DNA of 64,000 nt from Eutrophocola salsuginis (GTDB lineage: Bacteria; Pseudomonadota; Gammaproteobacteria; Pseudomonadales; Pseudohongiellaceae): assembly GCA_038147195.1 (NCBI GenBank), contig JAYQTB010000004.1:1674001-1738000 (forward strand). The letters run 5' to 3'. Below the pieces are notes generated by a model. That model saw nothing but the letters and a program-made list of their open reading frames with translations. It searched no databases and was not told the DNA's origin. Position 1 is the stretch's first letter. Each line of letters begins with the position of its first letter. Shown one piece after another: positions 9,613-17,579 of this stretch. The position numbers and the translations under genes are program-made.

Positions 9613-10095
9613 TTAGTGATGATGTCCGCCCGGCCCGTGCGCATGGCCATGGCTTAATTCTTCCGGCGTCGCCTCGCGTACGTCCACCACTTCCCCGGTG
9701 AAGGTCAGGGTCTTGCCGGCCAGGGGGTGATTGGTATCGACGGTGGCCATGGTCTGCCCCACTTTCAGGACGGTTACCTGACGATGGCCATGCTGTGTAT
9801 GGACAACGGCGGTCATGCCCGGTTTCCACTTCTTGGCGCCAACCAGGTGCTTGACCGGAATACGCTGCTCAGCGTCGGTCACGCGTTCCCCGAAAGCCTT
9901 TTCCGGCGACAGGGTAACATCCAGCTTATCCCCGGCGGTCTTGCCCGCCAGAGCATCTTCCAGACCAGGCAAGAGACCGCCATGGCCATGCAGGTAGGTC
10001 ATGGGCTCAGCATCTTCAGATCTGTCGAGCGTTTCGCCCGCCTCGTCCTTGAGGGTGTAGTGGAAGCGGACCACGAGGTCTTTGTCGATATTCAA
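9613..10095 (-). CDS. slyD: FKBP-type peptidyl-prolyl isomerase SlyD
   Basis: A 160-residue cytoplasmic isomerase and metallochaperone. The FKBP core has VRFHYTLKDEAGETLDRS, the YLHGHGGLLPGLEDAL helix and an inserted-flap domain (about 70-125), all as in SlyD. The C-terminal tail HGHAHGPGGHHH is the short His-rich metal-binding tail that in E. coli SlyD binds nickel; here it is much shorter than in E. coli. The start is TTG with GGAG six bases ahead; no ATG fits the conserved N-terminus. It stands alone, converging on the TonB receptor gene. Assignment is firm. Confidence 0.93.
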   Translation of the reverse strand: MNIDKDLVVRFHYTLKDEAGETLDRSEDAEPMTYLHGHGGLLPGLEDALAGKTAGDKLDVTLSPEKAFGERVTDAEQRIPVKHLVGAKKWKPGMTAVVHTQHGHRQVTVLKVGQTMATVDTNHPLAGKTLTFTGEVVDVREATPEELSHGHAHGPGGHHH

Positions 10096-10479
10096 AGGAA
10101 TCTCCGAGAATGAAAAGCGCGTATTGTCTCAGGTTCCCAGGACGCTTAGTAGTGAGTCGATGACCGACCGGTCAGGCCTGGGCCAGATTCAGCATTTCGT
10201 AATAACCCAGCGGGTAATCGCACTCTACCCCGATCCTGGGACCTGAAAAATATAGTCATCTATATGGCAAGGTAAGAGACCATTGCGACTTTCAAAGCCT
10301 TCGGTTATCTATCATCCCTGTTCAACTGATTTTCATCCGCTATCAAGTGGCGCACTGGCGGCGCAAATGCATTCAAAAAAATCGATAAATAACAATATAG
10401 ATCAATAACGAAAAGGACTAACATTCAGGTTAATACATTGTTATTTTTTGTAATGTGTTAGGTGTGATGGTCAAAATAT

Positions 10480-10526
10480 GACTCATAATCCGTTTGTCCC
10501 AGGTTCGAGTCCTGGTGGGCCCACCA
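10480..10526 (+). other. 3' fragment of a CAT-anticodon tRNA gene (Met or Ile2 type), likely attachment-site scar
   Basis: The DNA reads as the 3' part of a tRNA: anticodon loop CTCATAA, 3' anticodon strand, variable loop, a perfect T arm (CCAGG TTCGAGT CCTGG), the 3' acceptor strand TGGGCCC, discriminator A and encoded CCA. The matching 5' half (GGGCCCA and a D arm) is absent upstream, and the 5' anticodon strand does not pair beyond about two bases, so it cannot be a working tRNA. Such 3' tRNA ends are what integrases that target tRNA genes leave behind. No second copy and no integrase lie in this window. Confidence 0.75.
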
Positions 10527-10918
10527 TATTTTCAATGCCTTAGGCGCCCCACTTCCTTTTGCCCTACTCTCCATGGCGCACTCCTGGCGAACTTTCCCAA
10601 AAAATCGAAAAAAGAACGGATTTTTAAACCGTATTCACGCACTAGGATCCAGGCCAGGTAATCACCTCTGGCCCTGCGGCTATTTCCCAGAGGCCCGTGC
10701 CGGTGGCTAGGTCAATGAACGCCATGATTCGCGGAATGTAGTGAACCAAGCTTCACTCGCGCGGGGTCGGCATCGCCTGCATCCATCAGGCGAAAAGCCA
10801 GCCCTACGGTCGGCGGTATCGCAAGCGGCTGTTTCATTGGCAGGCAAAACTGATATATAAAAGCCGACAGTATAACCTGTCATTACGACCGGTTACGGCA
10901 ACTGACGGAGTAGACGAC
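10527..10918. other. Gene-free stretch between the tRNA fragment and the metallo-hydrolase gene
   Basis: No open frame with coding character and no RNA gene is visible. On the minus strand a short piece around 10690-10760 reads YIPRIMAFIDL, which resembles the last residues of a LysR-type regulator, but stops surround it. With the tRNA fragment beside it, this looks like decayed DNA. The last 60 bases must hold the promoter of the next gene. Confidence 0.5.
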
Positions 10919-11782
10919 ATGATCAGAAAGATGACTGCAATCTGCCTGCTGGCCTGGCTGGCTGGTCCCGTACTGGCCCAGAATCCGGCCTGGACCAATC
11001 CTTATCCGGCTTTCCACATCATCGGTCCGCTCTACGGCGTCGGCACAGAGGATCTCAGTGCTTTCCTGATCACTACCGACGAGGGCCATATCCTGGTCAA
11101 TACCGGCCTGGCCGGCTCCATAGACATCATCCGCGACAACATGGACTCAATCGGCTACCGTCTGGAGGACATACGCATCCTTCTCACCACGCAGTCCCAC
11201 TTCGACCACACGGCTGACCTGGCAGCCATCAAGGACGCTTCCGGGGCTCGCATGCTGGCCACCGCCAAGGACGCTCGTGTGCTGGAGGATGGCGGTCTAA
11301 GCGATCCCCATTTTGGCGGCGAAGTATCCTTCGATCCCATCGAGGTGGATGAGATCATCGGCGAAGGCGATATCATTGAACTGGGCGAACTGCGCCTAAT
11401 GGTCCACGAGCATCCCGGTCACACCGAGGGCAGCTCCAGCTATACCTTTACCGTCAACGAGAACGGACGTGACTACCGGGTCGGTATAATGAACATGGGC
11501 TCTATCAACGCCGGCAAGCGACTGCTCGACGATCCGACCTATGACGGTGTCGCCGCCGATTTCGCCTACACTTACGCCACTCAGAAGACTATGCCGGTGG
11601 ACATCTGGGTCGCCTCCCATGCGGCCCAATACGGCCTGCACGATAAGTACAGGCCCGGCCAGGCCTACAGCCCCGACACCTTCGTCGATCCTGAAGGCTT
11701 ACTGCGCGCGGTTGAAGCTCTCGAAAAAGCCTTCCTGGACCAACTGTCGGATGAACAAATCCGCACAGCCTATCCGGAATAA
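10919..11782 (+). CDS. Metallo-beta-lactamase-fold hydrolase, subclass B3-like
   Basis: A 287-residue secreted zinc hydrolase; signal peptide residues 1-20 (ending VLA). The metal motif is QSHFDHTAD: Gln92, His94, Asp96, His97, then HPGHTEGS with His168 and ASHAAQYGLHDKY with His234. This is the ligand pattern of subclass B3 metallo-beta-lactamases, with Gln instead of His at the first position, as in the GOB enzymes. Length and the ending also fit B3. Whether it opens beta-lactams is open, since many environmental B3-like proteins have other or unknown substrates. GGAG precedes the ATG. A small cytochrome gene follows after 10 bases and is probably in the same transcript. Confidence 0.85.
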   Translation: MIRKMTAICLLAWLAGPVLAQNPAWTNPYPAFHIIGPLYGVGTEDLSAFLITTDEGHILVNTGLAGSIDIIRDNMDSIGYRLEDIRILLTTQSHFDHTADLAAIKDASGARMLATAKDARVLEDGGLSDPHFGGEVSFDPIEVDEIIGEGDIIELGELRLMVHEHPGHTEGSSSYTFTVNENGRDYRVGIMNMGSINAGKRLLDDPTYDGVAADFAYTYATQKTMPVDIWVASHAAQYGLHDKYRPGQAYSPDTFVDPEGLLRAVEALEKAFLDQLSDEQIRTAYPE

Positions 11783-11792
11783 GGCAGCAAGC

Positions 11793-12329
11793 ATGCGTAT
11801 AGTGATCCGGTTGATCTACAGCATCCTGGTTCTGGTTGCATGTCCTTTTGGTACAGTATCAGGAGCAGCACCCGACCCTGCCTTCGACCCGAACTATTCC
11901 GTTCGCTCACTCATGAACACGCTAATCCAGCCGAACGCGGACATACTCTGGCGGGCAGTACGCTATGTAGTGAGTGAAGATGGTGTACAGGAAGATATCG
12001 AGCCGACATCAGATTCTGACTGGGAGCAGCTGCGCCACAGCGCGCTCGACCTGATGGCTGCCGGCAACGCCCTGCTGCTGCCCGGTCGTGTCGTTGCCGA
12101 TGCGCCCGCGGATGCTGCGTACAAGCATGAGCCGGACGAAATCCGGGAACTGCTTGCAGCTAATCCCGGCAACTGGCGCTTTTATATTCAACAGTTGCAG
12201 ACCACCACGCAGGCCACGCTGGAAGCCATCGAAAACCGAAGCGTGGATGGATTGGTGGACACCGGCGCCAGCATCAATAACGCCTGCCAAGGGTGCCATG
12301 CGGAATTCTGGTACCGTCCGCCACGCTAA
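11793..12329 (+). CDS. Small c-type cytochrome with C-terminal haem motif
   Basis: A 178-residue exported protein; the start at 11793, ten bases after the previous stop, gives a clean signal peptide (about 1-25, ending SGA). A single haem-binding CQGCH lies at the very C-terminus (Cys165, Cys168, His169) in NNACQGCHAEFWYRPPR. A mostly helical body with a haem motif at the end is the layout of cytochrome c'/c-556 type four-helix bundles. No clear partner enzyme is present; the upstream metallo-hydrolase gene is the only close neighbour. The role is likely periplasmic electron transfer or gas binding; family placement is moderate. Confidence 0.75.
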   Translation: MRIVIRLIYSILVLVACPFGTVSGAAPDPAFDPNYSVRSLMNTLIQPNADILWRAVRYVVSEDGVQEDIEPTSDSDWEQLRHSALDLMAAGNALLLPGRVVADAPADAAYKHEPDEIRELLAANPGNWRFYIQQLQTTTQATLEAIENRSVDGLVDTGASINNACQGCHAEFWYRPPR

Positions 12330-12370
12330 TCACATTAAAACGAACAACATAATAACGAGGGAAAACTACC

Positions 12371-13249
12371 ATGCACAGATTACTAAAGACTTCTCTACTG
12401 GCAGCCGCATTACTCTCACCCGCTGCATATGCACAATTCAATTTGCCGCCAGTGCCCGAAGAAGTCCGCTCGGAACGTCCGTCATCTGAAGAAGTTCAGC
12501 AAGCCCGGAACATCTACACCAGACTGATGTCCAGCCTATCCGGCACCGACCGCGCCCTGCTGAATGAACATCCCTACCTTATCGAATTCAGAGCACCAGG
12601 TCGTTTCAATACTGCCCTCATGCCGAACCTGCTCCCTATCTTCGAGGAGAAACATCGCAACAACGTCACCAGGGCAGCACAAGGTAATGTGGACGTGCTC
12701 TTTATGGGCGACTCCATCACCGATTTCTGGCGTAACGATTCAGGCCCCTTTGCCGGCAAGGCTGTAATGGATAGAACATGGCCCGAACTCAACATCGCCA
12801 ACTTTGGCATCGCCGGCGACACCACGCAGGGCGTGTTGTACCGCCTAGCAAACGGTGAGGGTGAAGGCTTCACACCCAAAGCGATCATGCTCATGATCGG
12901 CACCAACAATGCGGCTGCCAACAACTACATGGAAATCGCAGAGGGTATTGGTGCCATTGTGCTGGATATGGAAACCCGCTGGCCGGAAGCCGAGATCCTC
13001 CTGCTGGGCATATTCCCGCGCAGCACGCCGGACGATCCCATTCGCGACGAGCTGGACCGCATTAATGAGATCATTGCTCGCCTCGACGCTCACGAGCGCG
13101 TGCATTACCTGGATATCGGGGAAGTGTTCATGGATGATGAAGGCGTCATCTCACGTGACATCATGAGCGACCTGCTGCACCCGTCAAGTGATGGTTATGA
13201 ATTGTGGGCGGAAGCTGTGAAAGAGCCGCTGGCCGCTCTGCTGGATTAA
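12371..13249 (+). CDS. SGNH/GDSL hydrolase, secreted
   Basis: A 292-residue hydrolase with signal peptide (residues 1-21, ending AYA). Block I is LFMGDSITDFW with Ser115; block II is NFGIAGDTTQGVLYRL; block III is LMIGTNNAA; block V is DLLHPSSDGY with Asp267 and His270. This is the branch of SGNH enzymes close to platelet-activating-factor acetylhydrolase-like and sialate/xylan acetyl esterase-like proteins. An extra region of about 80 residues precedes block I. It has its own AGGG ribosome site 41 bases after the cytochrome gene and ends at a good terminator. Likely removes acyl groups from sugars or lipids in the periplasm; substrate unknown. Confidence 0.88.
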   Translation: MHRLLKTSLLAAALLSPAAYAQFNLPPVPEEVRSERPSSEEVQQARNIYTRLMSSLSGTDRALLNEHPYLIEFRAPGRFNTALMPNLLPIFEEKHRNNVTRAAQGNVDVLFMGDSITDFWRNDSGPFAGKAVMDRTWPELNIANFGIAGDTTQGVLYRLANGEGEGFTPKAIMLMIGTNNAAANNYMEIAEGIGAIVLDMETRWPEAEILLLGIFPRSTPDDPIRDELDRINEIIARLDAHERVHYLDIGEVFMDDEGVISRDIMSDLLHPSSDGYELWAEAVKEPLAALLD

Positions 13250-13270
13250 TCCATCGCCTAAATATAAAAG

Positions 13271-13301
13271 GGCCGGCACCCCACGATGCCGGCCTTTTTT
13301 T
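13271..13301 (+). terminator. Rho-independent terminator after the SGNH hydrolase gene
   Basis: Perfect 8-bp stem GGCCGGCA/TGCCGGCC with an 8-base loop and seven T. The A-rich left flank would also let it serve the converging SnoaL-like gene. Confidence 0.88.
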
Positions 13302-13309
13302 CAAGCTAT

Positions 13310-13786
13310 TTACTGCGGTATATTGCGGGTCTGGATCAACCACTGGCCGTTTTTCTTCACTACCACATCATCATAGACGCCTATGCCGCCCACGGTGAAC
13401 GGGCCACCCGGGGGACCCGAGATGATCTCCCAGTAGGAGCGGTGATGCGCTTCGATGTCACTGACAAACTCGATCAGCGTATCAGTGATCACGTGGTGGC
13501 TGATGTTGGTCGGCGCCGGCGAATTGGCGACTCCTGTGATGAAATTGCGAATGTCCTTGTGGCCGTTCAGGGTGGTGTTGCCGAAAGTGAATTTGGCATC
13601 TTCGGCAAAAATGCTGACATATCCCTCCACGTCACGCGAGTCATAGACGTGGGCATATTTCATAACCAGGTTTTGGATGGAGATATAGTCAGCTGCCTTG
13701 GCGGGTGACATGGCCTCGACGGCGAAGGCTGCCGGCACTAGGCCGGCTAGAAGAAACAGTGTAGTAATGCGGGTCAGGAACGTCAT
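13310..13786 (-). CDS. SnoaL-like / NTF2-fold protein, secreted
   Basis: A 158-residue protein with a signal peptide (about 1-22) and an NTF2-like cone domain: helix AADYISIQNLVMKYAHVYDS, then RDVEGYVSIFAEDAKFTFGN and a run of strands ending in WLIQTRNIPQ. This is the SnoaL-like fold used by isomerases, cyclases and many uncharacterised proteins. No catalytic residues can be assigned with confidence. It stands alone between a terminator and a long intergenic stretch. A second, different SnoaL-like secreted protein is at 21549-22049. Confidence 0.8.
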   Translation of the reverse strand: MTFLTRITTLFLLAGLVPAAFAVEAMSPAKAADYISIQNLVMKYAHVYDSRDVEGYVSIFAEDAKFTFGNTTLNGHKDIRNFITGVANSPAPTNISHHVITDTLIEFVSDIEAHHRSYWEIISGPPGGPFTVGGIGVYDDVVVKKNGQWLIQTRNIPQ

Positions 13787-14356
13787 TGGAGTATCCCTCT
13801 GGGGTTTTTATTGTTAGTGGGCAAATAATACTCCTAAAACCAAAAAGGCCAACATCCGCAGCTGTCGACCCTCTTTGCGAGGAGTCAGTACCTAGAAGTT
13901 CCCGATCACCTTTAACCGGAAGATCGCCGCCACCGGCTCAACTGTTTGTATGGAATACTCTATTCAATTAATTAATATTTATTAATTAAGATTTACTGCA
14001 TACAGCGGTTTTGACCAACAGTTGAGTAAATGCCCTATCTTTAATCTGGTCACTCTGCTACAGTGCCCGCCACGGTCGTTTATCTAACAAGAAAAGATGA
14101 CCGGTGCAGACTCCATAGCGGGGCTTTTTTAGAAACACCCCGACTTTTGCCAGACGTGCGTTTTACGTTTTACACGACCGCCCTTCTTCATCAGTTTCCC
14201 TATCGATCTCCTGCACGCCCGTGCAACGCTCCGCCCGAGTCATTTTCCGTGCGTTGAGCCGTATACACATTTATGACGTTTACAGACGCCTTGTTTGTGC
14301 GCCTGGCATACGTTGAATTGAACTGAACCGCTCGCGGTTATATTGAGAATATTTAA
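13787..14356. other. Long intergenic region before rhlE
   Basis: No gene is visible in 570 bases. It must carry the promoters of the SnoaL-like gene (leftward) and rhlE (rightward). The only clear structure is a perfect AT inverted repeat at 13968-13989 (TTAATTAAT, loop ATTT, ATTAATTAA). The long leader before a DEAD-box helicase gene is compatible with 5'-UTR control of the kind known for cold-induced helicases, but I see no cold-shock box I can defend. Confidence 0.45.
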
Positions 14357-15823
14357 ATGAGTTTTACCCCCCTTGGTTTACAGGAATCCCTGCTGCGCGC
14401 TGTGCAGACAGAAGGCTATACCCAACCCACCCCGATCCAGGCCCAGGCCATTCCCGCGATCCTGTCCGGACGCGACGTGATGGCAGCCGCCCAGACCGGT
14501 ACCGGGAAGACCGCCGGCTTTACACTGCCCCTGCTGCAGAATCTCGGCAAGGGCGAACGCGCCCGCACCAACCAGGTTCGCGCCCTGGTACTGACCCCAA
14601 CGCGCGAACTCGCCGCCCAGGTACTGGAAAGTGTGCGCAACTACGGTTACCACGAAAACCTGCGCTCCGTCGTCGTCTTTGGCGGTGTTGGCATAAACCC
14701 GCAGATGATGGCTATGCGCAAGGGCGCCGACATTCTAGTCGCCACACCTGGCCGCCTGCTCGACCTGTACCAGCAGAACGCCGTCAGGTTTGATGACCTC
14801 GAAGTACTGGTGCTTGATGAAGCAGACCGCATGCTCGATATGGGTTTCATCCACGACATTCGCCGTATCCTGAAATTGCTGCCCCAGAACAGGCAGAACC
14901 TGATGTTTTCAGCCACCTTCTCCGACGAGATTCGCACATTGGCCAAGACCATTTGCAAGAACCCAGTCGAGATCGACGTGGCTCCGCGTAATTCCACCGT
15001 GGACGCCATTACCCAGCTTGCCTACTTCGTGCCTAAGGGCAACAAGATCGCCCTGCTAAGCACGCTGCTCAGATCGAGCCAGGACCAGTGCTTGGTGTTC
15101 AGTCGCACCAAGCATGGTGCCAACAAACTGGTGAAATGCCTGGAGAAAGACGGCCTGCGCGCCGCCGCCATTCACGGAAACAAGAGCCAGACCGCGCGCA
15201 CCAAAGCGCTGGCCGACTTCAAGGCCAACCGGGTGCAGGTGCTGGTCGCCACTGACATTGCCGCGCGCGGCATCGACATCGACGACCTGCCCCGCGTGAT
15301 CAACTTCGACCTGCCCAACGTCTCCGAAGACTACGTGCACCGTATCGGCCGCACTGGCCGCGCCGGCGCCACGGGTCTCGCTATGTCACTGGTCAGCGAG
15401 GATGAAAAAGGATTGCTGAGGGATATCGAACGCCTAATCAAGCGCAAGATCGAGCAGGCCGCCCTGCCTGGCTTTACCAAACCAACACCGGTGGAAGGCA
15501 AACTCGAAGTGGTCAGCGAGTCCCGCGAGGAGAGGCAGAACGATTTGGATGCCCCGAAGAAACGCCGCAGGCGTCGTGGCAAGAAGCCCACACAAGCCGA
15601 AGGTAACAACAACCGTTCGCGGAGCCCACAAGGAAAACGCCGCGACACCGCGGCAGCAAACGATGACAGGCAGGACGGCAAGCCGAAGCGTCGCCGCCGT
15701 TCCCGGAGTCGGACTCGCTCCGGCCAAGAAGGCAACCGCAACGCGACTGCCCAGAATGCCCCGCAGGAGACCTCCCTGGGCGCACGCATTAAACGCCTGT
15801 TTAGTGGTAAGAAAGTCGCCTGA
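14357..15823 (+). CDS. rhlE: DEAD-box ATP-dependent RNA helicase RhlE
   Basis: A 488-residue helicase with all family motifs: Q motif (QPTPIQAQAIP), motif I AQTGTGKT (about 45-52), DEAD (near 152), SAT (near 184), the second RecA domain with ATDIAARGIDI, and HRIGRTGR (near 327). The tail from about 395 is very basic (KKRRRRRGKK, KPKRRRRSRSRTR) and probably binds RNA without sequence preference. Length and motif spacing fit RhlE, which acts in ribosome assembly and RNA turnover. It is a single-gene unit followed by a terminator. Confidence 0.93.
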   Translation: MSFTPLGLQESLLRAVQTEGYTQPTPIQAQAIPAILSGRDVMAAAQTGTGKTAGFTLPLLQNLGKGERARTNQVRALVLTPTRELAAQVLESVRNYGYHENLRSVVVFGGVGINPQMMAMRKGADILVATPGRLLDLYQQNAVRFDDLEVLVLDEADRMLDMGFIHDIRRILKLLPQNRQNLMFSATFSDEIRTLAKTICKNPVEIDVAPRNSTVDAITQLAYFVPKGNKIALLSTLLRSSQDQCLVFSRTKHGANKLVKCLEKDGLRAAAIHGNKSQTARTKALADFKANRVQVLVATDIAARGIDIDDLPRVINFDLPNVSEDYVHRIGRTGRAGATGLAMSLVSEDEKGLLRDIERLIKRKIEQAALPGFTKPTPVEGKLEVVSESREERQNDLDAPKKRRRRRGKKPTQAEGNNNRSRSPQGKRRDTAAANDDRQDGKPKRRRRSRSRTRSGQEGNRNATAQNAPQETSLGARIKRLFSGKKVA

Positions 15824-15842
15824 CGCGCAACCACGTTGACTA

Positions 15843-15882
15843 AAAAGGTCGACATCCTCTTCAGAAGATGTCGGCCTTTTCA
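15843..15882. terminator. Rho-independent terminator after rhlE
   Basis: A 14-bp stem (AAAAGGTCGACATC with GATGTCGGCCTTTT, one G-T wobble) with T at the end; the A-rich left side makes it usable from the other strand, where the glutaredoxin gene ends. Confidence 0.88.
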
Positions 15883-15898
15883 TTTTATATTGAGCCGC

Positions 15899-16150
15899 TT
15901 ATCTGAGTGTCTGCAGGTACTCTACGATATCACGGGACTCCGGCATCCACCGCTCACCTTCCAGAGATGTGATCCTTAGTACCGGCACCGTGGTACGGCC
16001 GCGGGCATTAAACAGGTCCTCGAGCGCCTCACGATCGGCGGCCACGTTGCGAATCTCCACCTCGAGACCCAGTTGTTGGATGGCGGCCATGACATAATGG
16101 CAGAAACCGCAGAAAGGGGTAACGTACAGGGCGAGCTTGGATTGAGTCAT
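15899..16150 (-). CDS. Glutaredoxin-like thiol-disulfide protein
   Basis: An 83-residue thioredoxin-fold protein with the redox motif PFCGFC (Cys14, Cys17) after the first strand, the cis-Pro segment TTVPVLRI and a closing helix VEYLQTL. This is the size and layout of a classical monodomain glutaredoxin, also similar to the N-terminal half of GSTs. The usual CPYC is CGFC. It would reduce protein or glutathione disulfides in the cytoplasm. It ends at the shared terminator after rhlE and lies 45 bases downstream of nei on the same strand. Confidence 0.88.
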   Translation of the reverse strand: MTQSKLALYVTPFCGFCHYVMAAIQQLGLEVEIRNVAADREALEDLFNARGRTTVPVLRITSLEGERWMPESRDIVEYLQTLR

Positions 16151-16195
16151 GAAAAACTGCGAATCTTTCGGTATCTCAGTTAAGGCTGGGCTATT

Positions 16196-17041
16196 CTAAT
16201 TCACTGCAGTGTGGCTTGCCATCAAAGGTGCAGGCTGGCAGTGCGAACACAGGTAAAGCCTGCGGCTGGCAACGTGTATTTTCGTGATTGGACCACTGCA
16301 GCGAAAACATTCCCTCCCCTCGCGGTTGAAGACCCAGTGCCTGTACTCCCGGCGTGGGATACCTGTCGCCTTCAGTCGCCTAGCACGTGCGAGGTCATTG
16401 GTAACGCCATTGTGCACATAGGAGCGACGCGCCAGCTCCAGAATTGCCTCCCCCAAGACCTTGAGTTCCTCTTTGCCACAGTCATTCGGGCGCGCCAACG
16501 GGTGTATGCCGGCGATATGGAGCGCTTCGCTTCGCAGGTAATTCCCGACCCCGGCCAGGAAAGCCTGGTCAAGTAGCAGCTGGCCAAGACCACGACGACT
16601 AAAGCGGGGATCGTTGAGTTGCGCCATCACCTGTTTCAGCGAGGCCGACATGATATCCGGACCAATCCTGGCTAGGAACGGATGCCGTAGCAGTTCCGAA
16701 GTTTCCAGAACGGCAATATCCGATGCACTGTACAGCCAGGCCGAATTTTTACTGTTATGCAGCGCGAGTCTCAGCTGCCGGTTCGATTTAGGCACCTGGC
16801 CTGCCTTGCTTACCATCCAGCGCCCGTACAACTGGTTGTGGCTGTAGATACTCAATCCCCGGTCCGTATGGGTCAGGATCGCCTTGCCCCGGGTCTCTAT
16901 GCCCAGGATTGTCGATGCTTTTAGGCCTTCCTCATAGCACTTGAGGTAGTCGAAAGCAAAGAATACGTCGGTAAGCGTGCGGTTTTTCAGGGCAGCCTCG
17001 ATGATATCAGCGGCGCGTCTGATTTCGGGACCTTCCGGCAT
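16196..17041 (-). CDS. nei: Endonuclease VIII, Fpg/Nei DNA glycosylase
   Basis: A 281-residue base-excision repair enzyme that removes oxidised pyrimidines and cuts the abasic site. The start at 17041 gives MPEGPEIRRAADII, with Pro2 (after Met removal, the Schiff-base nucleophile) and Glu3; AAGGAG lies six bases ahead, whereas upstream in-frame starts would bury Pro2. The H2TH domain follows (about 130-225), and the C-terminal zinc finger has CFRCSGPI and LYLCSHCQ (four Cys). The start, TRGKA and SHNQLYGRW motifs are those of E. coli Nei rather than MutM. Assignment is firm. Confidence 0.94.
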   Translation of the reverse strand: MPEGPEIRRAADIIEAALKNRTLTDVFFAFDYLKCYEEGLKASTILGIETRGKAILTHTDRGLSIYSHNQLYGRWMVSKAGQVPKSNRQLRLALHNSKNSAWLYSASDIAVLETSELLRHPFLARIGPDIMSASLKQVMAQLNDPRFSRRGLGQLLLDQAFLAGVGNYLRSEALHIAGIHPLARPNDCGKEELKVLGEAILELARRSYVHNGVTNDLARARRLKATGIPRREYRHWVFNREGRECFRCSGPITKIHVASRRLYLCSHCQPAPLMASHTAVN

Positions 17042-17156
17042 ATTGATCTCCTTAATCGGCTGCTGGTTATACGGTAAGCCGTCTAGGGCAGATTGCTGAG
17101 TGAATCCGTTGGGGCAAGGCAAGCGTATATGTATATGTAATCAACTGGAGTTTCAT

Positions 17157-17579
17157 ATGCGTTCTGTACATTCCCTGAAATCCCTGGCCGATGCTAAGCA
17201 CCCAGCAAAATGGCAACGTGACGACGCGGTCATCACAATCACTAACCTGCGTCTTCGTACATATATAGGTTTCAACCCGGAAGAATTGAGCAAACTCCAG
17301 GATGTCGTCATCAATGGGGAATTGCATTACCAGGCCGACGCCCCATGTCACAGCGACGATGAAGCCACGGCACTCAACTACAAGACAATTACTAAGCGCA
17401 TCATCCAGCACGTCGAGGAGGGCCGATTTCGGCTGCTTGAGAAACTTTCTGAAGACCTGCTGCTGGTCATGATGGATAACGAGCAGGTCACGCGGGCGAA
17501 GATCACGGTAGATAAGCCCCACGCCCTGCGCTTTGCAGACTCGGTATCCGTCACACTGTCCGCCAGTCGCCAGCTTTAA
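17157..17579 (+). CDS. folX: Dihydroneopterin triphosphate 2'-epimerase FolX
   Basis: A 140-residue tunnelling-fold enzyme that epimerises dihydroneopterin triphosphate to the monapterin form. Motifs IKNLRLRT-like ITNLRLRTYIGF, ALNYKTITKRIIQHVE and HALRFADSVSVTLS follow E. coli FolX closely, better than FolB. About 20 extra residues precede the core. The ATG at 17157 follows a CTGGAG site; an upstream in-frame ATG at 17100 lacks one. Its stop overlaps the start of folM (TAATG) and folE follows, so the three genes form the tetrahydromonapterin operon. Confidence 0.92.
   Translation: MRSVHSLKSLADAKHPAKWQRDDAVITITNLRLRTYIGFNPEELSKLQDVVINGELHYQADAPCHSDDEATALNYKTITKRIIQHVEEGRFRLLEKLSEDLLLVMMDNEQVTRAKITVDKPHALRFADSVSVTLSASRQL

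Noticed and set aside
10480..10526. A working tRNA-Met or tRNA-Ile2
   Set aside because: The 5' acceptor strand, D arm and most of the 5' anticodon strand are missing.
10690..10760. LysR-regulator remnant on the minus strand (YIPRIMAFIDL)
   Set aside because: Only about eleven residues resemble a LysR C-terminus and the surrounding frames are closed; chance similarity is likely.
15549..15839. Overlapping basic frame inside the rhlE tail
   Set aside because: It arises from the Arg/Lys codons of the basic tail in another frame; it has no start signal of its own.
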